Assembly (NCBI RefSeq): GCF_001543105.1
Contig: NZ_CP014159.1
Location: forward strand, 806,001 to 870,000
Reading direction: 5' to 3'
Source of the DNA: Aerococcus christensenii
Lineage (GTDB): Bacteria > Bacillota > Bacilli > Lactobacillales > Aerococcaceae
Length of the DNA stretch: 64,000 bases
Shown here piece by piece: positions 58,020 through 64,000 of this stretch. The notes below the pieces were generated by a model. It did no database searches and was not told the DNA's origin. It saw nothing but the letters and a program-made list of their open reading frames with translations. Position numbers and translations under genes: made by a program. How positions within the stretch are numbered: position 1 is the stretch's first letter; each line of letters starts with the position of its first letter.

Positions 58020-58752
58020 TCAAACAGAATTTGTGTTGGGCTTTCACGCTGCTAAAGAAGTGTTAGAAGCTAAGCAAGTTGTTTACCAAGCGTACTTGCA
58101 AAAGGGATTAACATCTAAGCGGATGCAGAACTTCATTGAGCAGTTGAATCGAGCGAGAATCCCGATAAGTGAGCAAAGCAAAAAAGAGCTAGATCACTAT
58201 GCGATGGGGATGAACCACCAAGGTGTTATTCTGGAGGTAGAACCTTATGTTTATCAAAGTGTAGATTTTATCTTAAATAAGGCTAAGGAAAAGCAAGAAG
58301 ATCCTTTTTTAATCATTTTGAATAATATTGAGGATCCTCATAATTTAGGTTCTATACTTCGGACAGCTGATGCGAGCGGCGTTCATGGTGTTATTATTCC
58401 TAAACATCGCTCGGCTTCTGTGACTGCTTCTGTTTTAAAGACTTCCACAGGCGCTGCCTACCATGTCCCTATTGCTCGTGTAACCAATCTTACGCAGACT
58501 ATCGATGATCTAAAGAAAAAGGGAGTATGGGTGTTTGGAACGGATATGAAGGGACAGTCTTTATGGGAAATGGATGCTACTTTGCCATTAGCGATTGTGA
58601 TAGGAAATGAAGGGAAAGGCCTTTCTCGGCGAGTGAAGCAGCATTTGGATGGCATGTTGACGATTCCTATGCGGGGACATGTTCAAAGTTTAAATGCCAG
58701 TGTGGCTGCTGCTTTAATGATGTATGAAGTTTACCATAGGCGCTCCCTTTAG
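58003..58752 (+). CDS. rlmB: 23S rRNA (guanosine-2251) 2'-O-methyltransferase
   Basis: A 249-residue SPOUT methyltransferase (TrmH/SpoU). An N-terminal substrate-binding domain is followed by NNIEDPHNLGSILRTADA, VIGNEGKGLSRR and the knot-forming MRGHVQSLNASVAAALMMYE. It overlaps the mrnC end, a position kept in most Bacilli. Confidence 0.95.
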   Translation: MQSKTNQTEFVLGFHAAKEVLEAKQVVYQAYLQKGLTSKRMQNFIEQLNRARIPISEQSKKELDHYAMGMNHQGVILEVEPYVYQSVDFILNKAKEKQEDPFLIILNNIEDPHNLGSILRTADASGVHGVIIPKHRSASVTASVLKTSTGAAYHVPIARVTNLTQTIDDLKKKGVWVFGTDMKGQSLWEMDATLPLAIVIGNEGKGLSRRVKQHLDGMLTIPMRGHVQSLNASVAAALMMYEVYHRRSL

Positions 58753-58792
58753 TCTGTAAAAAATCCCTAGAAGAGAAAGGAGGGAACATGGC

Positions 58793-59323
58793 ATGAAAGA
58801 GGTATTACTAGTAGATGGCTACAATATGATTGGCGCTTGGCCGGACCTCTCGCAATTAAAAGAAAGTAATCAAATGGAAGAAGCGAGAGATCGCCTCTTA
58901 CAAAGATTATCTAATTATTCAGCTTATCAAGGATTAATTACTTGGGTGATTTTTGATGCGATGTTTGTTCCTGGACTATCTAAATCTTATCAAAAGTATC
59001 GTTTGAAAGTTGTTTTTACAGCGGAGGGACAGACAGCAGATTCTTATATTGAAGCTATGATTGATAAGCATACAGATCTACTAACTCAAGTAACCGTTGC
59101 GACAAGTGATTTAGCTGAACAGCGCTTAGTTTTTCAAAAAGGAGCTGTTCGTAAATCTGCGATGGAGTTACTTGGAGATGTTGAAAAAACAGAAAAACTT
59201 ATTCGTTACGGGGAAAAAACGTTTGATAGGGGAACACAAGTATCCTATCAGAGACATAATCCGTGGAATTATCATCAAATTCAGGCGCTGAGATGTTTGT
59301 TGCATGATTTAGAAAAACATTAA
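58793..59323 (+). CDS. rae1: Rae1/YacP, NYN-domain ribosome-associated endoribonuclease
   Basis: A 176-residue PIN-like NYN nuclease. VDGYNMIGAW with the first acidic residue, WVIFDAM, TAEGQTADSYIE and TVATSDLAEQ form the acidic site. B. subtilis Rae1 cuts mRNA in the ribosomal A site. AAAGGAGGG lies about 10 bases before the ATG at 58793. A nearer ATG at 58788 meets a stop after two codons. Confidence 0.9.
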   Translation: MKEVLLVDGYNMIGAWPDLSQLKESNQMEEARDRLLQRLSNYSAYQGLITWVIFDAMFVPGLSKSYQKYRLKVVFTAEGQTADSYIEAMIDKHTDLLTQVTVATSDLAEQRLVFQKGAVRKSAMELLGDVEKTEKLIRYGEKTFDRGTQVSYQRHNPWNYHQIQALRCLLHDLEKH

Positions 59324-59342
59324 TAAGCAGGTGAGGCTAGTG

Positions 59343-59948
59343 ATGAATAACTTTAAAGAGTATGATCATATAGAAGATAGAGAGTTAATGATTGCTTTTT
59401 TTGAAAATAATGACCAGATAGCTTTTGAAGCTTTACTACATCGTTATCAGCCAACTATTTATTATTTTTTTAACAAGTATCGTTTTTGGATTGAAGATTT
59501 TCAGGAATATTTTCAATTGGCGTCGCTATGTTTTTTTCAAGTCATAGTGGAGAAATATAAAAAACAGGAGGAATATAGTTTAAAAGCTGCTTTAGGTAAG
59601 CGGATTGAGAGCAGGCTTATTGATATGAAAAGACAGCAAGGGAGAATGAAAAGAATCCCTAAAGATAAGGTTGTCTATTATGAAGGAATGGTGGATGAGG
59701 ATACAGGAACGAATATTTTCTTTAATTCTATGCCTCAATCTACCTACCCTACGCCAGAATCTGCGCTCTTTGTTAAGGAAAAATACAAAGCTTATCTGAT
59801 GAGACTTTCCCCTTTAGAAAAACAAGTCTTGGAAAAATATATTCAGAAAAAAACAGATCAAGAGATTGCTGAAGAATTGTCAACTTCCAGTGATGTGGTA
59901 AAAAGGGCGTACTATCGACTTTGTCACAAATGGCATAAACATGATTAA
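59343..59948 (+). CDS. sigH: SigH-like sigma factor
   Basis: About 201 residues, a sigma-70-family protein with region 2 (LMIAFFENNDQIAFEALLHRYQ, WIEDFQEYFQLA) and region 4 (LSPLEKQVLEKYIQKKTDQEIAEEL, then the helix-turn-helix SSDVVKRAYYRL). It occupies the sigH position between rae1 and rpmG/secE. ATG 59343 is preferred, with GGTGAGG 6 bases before it. The region is rather diverged. In streptococci and lactococci the equivalent (ComX) controls competence, which is possible here but not shown. Confidence 0.82.
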   Translation: MNNFKEYDHIEDRELMIAFFENNDQIAFEALLHRYQPTIYYFFNKYRFWIEDFQEYFQLASLCFFQVIVEKYKKQEEYSLKAALGKRIESRLIDMKRQQGRMKRIPKDKVVYYEGMVDEDTGTNIFFNSMPQSTYPTPESALFVKEKYKAYLMRLSPLEKQVLEKYIQKKTDQEIAEELSTSSDVVKRAYYRLCHKWHKHD

Positions 59949-60117
59949 TAGGAGCTTAGTGAACGATGATTATTCAGTTGAATCTAAATAAAAAGGGTCT
60001 CTTTTCGATGAAAGGCGATAAGGGGCCTTTCTCTTAGCGTTTGACTAAAGATGAATTTGACAAGGCTGATGAAAGTCGGTACTATTAAATACGATGGAAG
60101 GCAAAGGAGATGTGTTC

Positions 60118-60270
60118 ATGGCATCAAAGAAAATGATTTTAGCTTGTTCGCAGTGCGGATCACGAAATTATACGGTCAAAACGAATAATACGCAGCGAAC
60201 AGAACGTTTGGAAGTAAAAAAGTATTGTCGATTTTGTAATGCACACACCTTGCATAAAGAAACCAAATAA
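60118..60270 (+). CDS. rpmG: 50S ribosomal protein L33, zinc-ribbon type
   Basis: A 50-residue protein, not covered by longer frames. [19 protein letters not shown] carries CxxC, and KYCRFCN carries the second CxxC, so this is the C+ (zinc-binding) form that is replaced under zinc limitation in Bacillus. It sits directly before secE, as in other Bacilli. AAAGGAGATG precedes the ATG. Confidence 0.93.
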   Translation: MASKKMILACSQCGSRNYTVKTNNTQRTERLEVKKYCRFCNAHTLHKETK

Positions 60271-60288
60271 AAGGAGAAGGTAAACTTT

Positions 60289-60453
60289 ATGATTAAAGCA
60301 TTTAAAGAATTAAAAAAAGTTACTTGGCCGACAGCGAGTGAATTAAGAAGAGATTCTGTGGTTGTTATTTTTACGATTATTATTACTGCTATTTTTCTAG
60401 GGGTAACAGATGAATTAGTAAATCTCGCTTTCAACTGGTTTATTCGTCTATAA
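60289..60453 (+). CDS. secE: Preprotein translocase subunit SecE
   Basis: A 54-residue single-span membrane protein. FKELKKVTWPTASELRRDS is the conserved amphipathic region, followed by one hydrophobic helix (VVVIFTIIITAIFLGVTDEL). It stabilises SecY in the translocon. AAAAGGAGAAGG precedes the ATG. It lies 18 bases after rpmG. Confidence 0.95.
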   Translation: MIKAFKELKKVTWPTASELRRDSVVVIFTIIITAIFLGVTDELVNLAFNWFIRL

Positions 60454-60505
60454 TTGATAGCCGTTCATTGAAAGATGAGTCGGCTAAAGGCACTTAAAAT
60501 AATAC

Positions 60506-60533
60506 TTGTACTTACTGATAGATATGGTACAAT
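60506..60533 (+). promoter_or_regulatory. Promoter between secE and nusG
   Basis: TTGTAC at 60506-60511 and TACAAT at 60528-60533 (extended by TGG) are separated by 16 bases. Confidence 0.65.
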
Positions 60534-60550
60534 GAGGGCAGAAAGCAGGA

Positions 60551-60575
60551 CCTTTCGTCAAGCGGAAGGTTTTTT
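60551..60575 (+). terminator. Terminator-like hairpin in the nusG leader
   Basis: CCTTTCG pairs with CGGAAGG around TCAAG, followed by TTTTTT. It lies after the promoter at 60506 and 20 bases before the nusG ATG. It can stop transcription coming from secE, or serve as an attenuator for the promoter. Confidence 0.7.
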
Positions 60576-60594
60576 AATTTGGAAAGGAGAAATT

Positions 60595-61155
60595 ATGGTT
60601 ACTGAAGTCGAGCCGCAAAAACAATGGTATGTATTACATACTTATTCTGGATACGAAAATAAAGTCAAAGAAAATTTGGAGAGTCGGATTACTTCTATGG
60701 ATATGGAAGAATTCATTTTTCGCGTCATTGTTCCAGAAGAAGAAAGATTACAAAAGGCCAAAAATGGAGAAGATAAAATTGTTAAGGTTAACAATTTCCC
60801 AGGATATGTATTTGTAGAAATGATTATGAGCGATGAGGCTTGGTTTGTTGTTCGGAACACGCCAAATGTTACAGGCTTCTTAGGGTCACACGGTCAAGGA
60901 TCTAAACCTGTTCCTCTTTTACCTGATGAAGTTCATCGTCTCCTCTTATCTCAAGGAATTTCTGCTCCTAAACGGGATATTAATTTTGAAGTGGGCGAGT
61001 ATGTCGAAGTTATCGATGGCGCATTTTTAGGTTTAGAAGGACGAGTAGAAGAAGTAGATGACGAACACGGTAAATTGAAATTAGTCATTGAAATGTTTGG
61101 TCGTGAAACTGTCGCAGAAGTTGATTTTGATCAAGTAGATAAACAAAACGTGTAA
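60595..61155 (+). CDS. nusG: Transcription termination/antitermination protein NusG
   Basis: About 186 residues. The NGN domain (WYVLHTYSGYENKVKENL, FPGYVFVEM, VRNTPNVTGFLG) is followed by a KOW domain (FEVGEYVEVIDGAFLGLEG). It binds RNA polymerase and affects pausing. ATG 60595 is chosen because GGAAAGGAG precedes it. A longer frame from 60475 would run through the promoter and hairpin. rplK normally follows at once, but here an IS30 remnant intervenes. Confidence 0.95.
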   Translation: MVTEVEPQKQWYVLHTYSGYENKVKENLESRITSMDMEEFIFRVIVPEEERLQKAKNGEDKIVKVNNFPGYVFVEMIMSDEAWFVVRNTPNVTGFLGSHGQGSKPVPLLPDEVHRLLLSQGISAPKRDINFEVGEYVEVIDGAFLGLEGRVEEVDDEHGKLKLVIEMFGRETVAEVDFDQVDKQNV

Positions 61156-61318
61156 ATTTTTTCTATTAGAAGAAGAGATTCATTCGATTGAATTCGTCTG
61201 ATGAAAAAATTGATCGGTAAGTTGTAAAATGAAGTGCATAAAGAAAAGGGCGACAAAAAACCAGTGAGGCTCTATACTTAAAAGCGTCTAAACCCAAGTA
61301 AAGAAGCACTCACCGGCT

Positions 61319-62373
61319 ATGAAACATTCTAACACGATATGCACACCTTTCTGCAGAAAAACGCAGAATCATCCAAGCAATGCACCATGAAGGACATAAA
61401 CAGAAAGAGATTGCTGTCGCCATCGGAGTTAATCAAAGTCCCATATCGCGTGAATTAAAACGCGTCAAATGACCTACGATCATCAATATGTTGATGTCTA
61501 TCTAGCAGAGACTGGCGCGCGTGTTTATAAAGAAAATCGGTCAAATTCAAAGGCAAAAGGTGCTTTGTTCGGAAAGTCTACTTTCATAAAAGCTTTTGAA
61601 GAAGCTTTACTGACGCATAAAAAAGATCGTGTCTTCAGTGTTGATACTTTCACTCATAAGTACCGTAGAGAGCATCCTTTAGAAAGTGTCCCTTGCCCCA
61701 AAACGATGTATAAATATATCAACCTTGGGATATTAAGAGTGAAAAATATTGATCTTCCTATGAAACCACGGATTCGCCCAAGAAAGCAATCAAGTGAACC
61801 ACGAGGAATGGATAAAAAGTTATTCGGAAAAAGTATTGATCAACGATGCCCAGCCACTCTTTCCAGAGAAGAATTTGGTCATTGGGAGCTTGATCTTGTG
61901 ATAGGAAAGAAGACTAAGGGGGAGCCTTGTATTATTTATTACTCTAGTTGAACGGAAAACGCGAAAACTTCTCACCAAGAAGACTTGGAAGTGGGATGCC
62001 GCTTCAATTGTAAAGTCCGTAAAAAAGATGATTCTCAAAGAGGACCAAGAGTATTTTAAAACCTTAACGACCGATAACGAAAGTGAATTTTCTAATCTGT
62101 CACAACTTGAAAACGGACTAAAAGATATAGAAGTCTTTTTCACTCACGCTTATTCTGCTTGGGAAAAAGGAACTAACGAAAGGTATAATCGCATGTTAAG
62201 AGAATTCTTGCCTAAAGGGACCAGCTTAAAAAAAATCTGATATACCAAGAGTTGGCACACTACACGAATACTATAAACAATCGCTTCAGAAAGATCTTAG
62301 ATTATCAAACGCCCAATGACTGTTACATCATGGAAGTTGCGAAACTTCAGGATACCCTTAGAGAAGTAGGTTA
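61319..62373 (+). pseudogene. IS30-family transposase with multiple frameshifts
   Basis: Pieces in order: ATG 61319 with MKHSN, then another frame with RYAHLSAEKRRIIQAM and the helix-turn-helix HKQKEIAVAIGVNQSPISREL, ending in a stop at about 61470. A frame from 61469 to 61951 holds the middle, including HWELDLVIGKKTKG with the first aspartate. A further frame holds TTDNESEF, where the glycine after DN is glutamate, and WEKGTNERYNRMLREF, then breaks near 62240. A last frame runs from YQELAHYTNTI to LREVG at 62373. It cannot be functional as read. Confidence 0.88.
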
Positions 62374-62388
62374 AAGTGCTTAACCAAG

Positions 62389-62447
62389 TTTAGAGATTCA
62401 GGGTGGGCCAGTCAAGGTCCGCTACGCTTTCCCCTTGAATCTCTAAA
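62389..62447 (+). repeat. Inverted repeat near the IS30 3' end
   Basis: TTTAGAGATTCAGGG faces CCCTTGAATCTCTAAA around a 28-base centre. The same structure, with a triplicated decamer in one arm, is at 46374-46456 in copy 1. Confidence 0.8.
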
Positions 62448-62486
62448 TAGTAATCAAGCGCTTTAAGCTTGAGAAAATGGGCCAAG

Positions 62487-62633
62487 AATGATTGATTTTA
62501 TCAGCCTTTTAGCTATTTTGCATGAAACTGAAATTTTTGAATTTAAATATGCATTTGATATTGCAATTTACCGAAAAAATAATTCAATCAATAAACGAGA
62601 AAAAAACTTGCTAATTTATAAAAAGTGTGGTTA
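62487..62633 (+). other. Short open frame just right of IS30, doubtful
   Basis: An ATG right at the element's border opens 48 codons (MIDFISLLAILHETEIFEFK and a lysine/asparagine-rich end). No ribosome-binding site is clear. It may be chance, or a piece of a gene cut by the insertion. Confidence 0.25.
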
Positions 62634-62636
62634 AAT
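62608..62636 (+). promoter_or_regulatory. Possible rplK-rplA promoter
   Basis: TTGCTA at 62608-62613 and TTAAAT at 62631-62636 are spaced by 17 bases, about 150 bases ahead of rplK, downstream of the IS30 remnant. Confidence 0.5.
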
Positions 62637-62720
62637 AAGTTGTTGTGCATGCAATGTTTTTAGAATAAATGAGGCATGTACAAGTGTAGTTAGCTCTCTG
62701 TTAAAGAGAAAAGACTACAT

Positions 62721-62757
62721 GTGGGAGGAGAAATCTGTCAACTCCACTAAACCACAA
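62721..62757 (+). promoter_or_regulatory. Probable ribosomal protein L1 binding site in the rplK leader
   Basis: GTGGGAGGAG...ACTAAACCAC has the same start and end as the motif in the rplK-rplA gap: an outer GTGG/CCAC helix and an inner purine-rich loop. L1 is known to repress its own operon by binding such RNA. Confidence 0.65.
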
Positions 62758-62786
62758 CACGGACAATAACTAAGGAGGAATGTTTC

Positions 62787-63212
62787 GTGGCTAAAAAAGT
62801 AGACTCAGTCGTAAAATTACAAATTCCTGCTGGTCAAGCAAGTCCAGCTCCACCAGTTGGTCCTGCGCTAGGTCAAGCAGGTATCAATATTATGGGATTC
62901 TGTAAGGAATTTAACGCAAAAACACAAGATCAACAAGGTTATATTATTCCTGTTGTGATCACAGTTTATGAAGATCGTTCATTTACTTTTGTGACCAAAA
63001 CTCCACCAGCTGCTGATTTATTAAAGAAAGCTGCTAAAGTGGCTAAGGGTTCTGGTGAACCTAACAAAACAAAAGTTGCGACCATTACAAGTGATCAAGT
63101 ACGTGAAATTGCAGAAACTAAAATGCAAGACCTTAACGCAGCTGACATTGAAGCTGCTATGCGTTTGATTGAAGGTACTGCACGTTCAATGGGTATCGTT
63201 GTTGAAGGATAA
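62787..63212 (+). CDS. rplK: 50S ribosomal protein L11
   Basis: A 141-residue L11. The proline-rich start of the family ([19 protein letters not shown]) and the C-terminal rRNA-binding [12 protein letters not shown] are present. The start is GTG, with AAGGAGGAATG upstream. It forms the stalk base with L10 and is a target of stringent response signalling. Confidence 0.98.
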   Translation: MAKKVDSVVKLQIPAGQASPAPPVGPALGQAGINIMGFCKEFNAKTQDQQGYIIPVVITVYEDRSFTFVTKTPPAADLLKKAAKVAKGSGEPNKTKVATITSDQVREIAETKMQDLNAADIEAAMRLIEGTARSMGIVVEG

Positions 63213-63298
63213 TTCGACTCTCTAGATATCCAAATCTAAAAGATTCTGAACGCTACAAGTATCCCAACAAAGGCCACAGTACGTTTGTTGTATTGTGA

Positions 63299-63324
63299 GT
63301 GGGAGGACTATCCGTTAAAACCAC
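63299..63324 (+). promoter_or_regulatory. Probable ribosomal protein L1 binding site before rplA
   Basis: GTGGGAGGACTATCC, GTTAAAACCAC: the outer GTGG pairs with CCAC and an inner GGA pairs with TCC. It ends 18 bases before the rplA ATG, so L1 binding would block ribosome entry. Confidence 0.72.
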
Positions 63325-63341
63325 ATAGGAGGAATAATTAA

Positions 63342-64000
63342 ATGGCAAAACAATCCAAAAATTTAAAAGCAGCATATGAAAAGATCGATCGTTCTAAAGC
63401 TTACTCTGCTAAAGAAGCGATTGACTTATTAAAAGAAGTAGACTTCACTAAATTCGATGGTTCTGTTGAAGTATCTTATCGATTAGGAATTGAAGTTAAG
63501 AAAAATGATCAACAAATTCGTGGGGCAATGGTTTTACCAAAAGGTACTGGTAAGACACAAACAGTTTTAGTGTTTGCACAAGGCGAAAAAGCTCAAGAAG
63601 CACGTGACGCAGGGGCTGATTTTGTTGGAGACGACGATTTAGTTGCTAAAATCAACGGCGGCTGGATGGAATTTGACGTCGTTGTGGCTACCCCAGATAT
63701 GATGGGGAAAATTGGTCGTTTAGGACGCGTCCTTGGGCCAAAAGGCTTAATGCCAAACCCTAAGACTGGTACTGTTACCCAAGATGTAACAAAAGCTGTT
63801 AAAGATATTAAATCTGGTCAAATTGAATACCGTGCAGATAGCACTGGAAATTTACATGCACCAATTGGTAAAGTTTCTTTCAGTACAGAAGATTTATTAG
63901 AAAACTTCCGTGCTTTACATGAAACAGTTCTTCGTGAAAAACCAGCTGCTTCCAAAGGCCGCTACATTAAGAACTTAGTAGTAAGCTCAACCATGGGCCC
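63342..64000 (+). CDS. rplA: 50S ribosomal protein L1 (cut by window end)
   Basis: The first 219 codons of about 230. [20 protein letters not shown] at the N-terminus, and later [19 protein letters not shown] with the hinge, are diagnostic. It binds 23S rRNA at the L1 stalk and its own mRNA. AGGAGG precedes the ATG. The gene continues past base 64000. Confidence 0.97.
   Translation, partial: MAKQSKNLKAAYEKIDRSKAYSAKEAIDLLKEVDFTKFDGSVEVSYRLGIEVKKNDQQIRGAMVLPKGTGKTQTVLVFAQGEKAQEARDAGADFVGDDDLVAKINGGWMEFDVVVATPDMMGKIGRLGRVLGPKGLMPNPKTGTVTQDVTKAVKDIKSGQIEYRADSTGNLHAPIGKVSFSTEDLLENFRALHETVLREKPAASKGRYIKNLVVSSTMG

Larger units (their letters stand above)
61268..62486 (+). mobile_element. IS30-family element (copy 2), degenerate
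   Basis: The element fills the nusG-rplK gap. Its 3' part (61884-62486) matches copy 1 at 45885-46494. The transposase frame is broken several times. The exact left end is uncertain; the first transposase codons lie near 61319. The right end shared by both copies is GGGCCAAGA, just before 62487. Confidence 0.82.

Noticed and set aside
61900..62260. Programmed -1 frameshifting in the IS30 transposase
   Set aside because: IS30 transposases are normally a single frame. Several breaks plus a changed DNG motif indicate a dead copy.

Overview
The window looks like the chromosome of a low-GC Gram-positive bacterium of the order Lactobacillales. The evidence is gene order shared with Bacillus/Enterococcus (tsaB-rimI-tsaD-ABC-F-rex-ydiK-groESL and cysS-mrnC-rlmB-rae1-sigH-rpmG-secE-nusG-rplK-rplA), a phosphoketolase, a TPP riboswitch, an arginine T-box, CIRCE and CtsR boxes, YSIRK-type signal peptides and sortase anchors. 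Aerococcaceae or a near relative is my best guess, but that is inference only.

Layout. (1) 76-8363: one probable operon that takes up and breaks down an ascorbate-like sugar acid: PTE-type lactonase, UlaD-like, UlaE, UlaF, PTS EIIC and EIIB, a SorC regulator and phosphoketolase. The logic is lactone-phosphate opening, decarboxylation to L-xylulose-5-P, two epimerisations to D-xylulose-5-P, then cleavage to acetyl-P and glyceraldehyde-3-P. The usual lactonase UlaG and an EIIA are absent, and the UlaD active-site motif is altered. (2) 8440-9810: hemW broken by a stop codon and running into an orphan LPXTG anchor. (3) 9858-11415: TPP riboswitch and thiW-thiM. (4) 11583-23138: housekeeping block (DUF896, t6A genes, a double-GNAT RimI, ABC-F, Rex, GroESL, PurA, PurB).

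(5) 23200-26600: a graveyard holding a resolvase without its catalytic arginines, a G5-like surface-protein fragment, a frameshifted TetR gene with an intact promoter and palindrome, a membrane protein and a broken partner gene. (6) 26611-37722: amidohydrolase plus membrane protein, a 2422-residue LPKTG surface protein, another orphan LPKTG anchor and a small secreted protein. (7) 37745-40701, minus strand: isoaspartyl dipeptidase and a YfcC-type carrier. (8) 40868-45722: arginine T-box, two substrate-binding/permease fusions flanking argH. (9) 45885-50565: IS30 remnant, a 1186-residue surface protein with an unusual LVKTG anchor, and an orphan YSIRK signal peptide. (10) 50814-54554: membrane-anchored coiled-coil protein, then pncB-nadE. 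(11) 54592-55667: dead IS3 element. (12) 56134-64000: cysS to rplA, interrupted between nusG and rplK by a second dead IS30 copy.

The most striking theme is surface-protein turnover. Two intact sortase-anchored giants lie among at least four fragments of other surface proteins (anchor at 9594-9752, G5-like piece at 23934-24368, anchor at 36838-36981, signal peptide at 50425-50565), with insertion-sequence debris around them. The most interesting metabolic signal is the variant sugar-acid operon at the start of the window.
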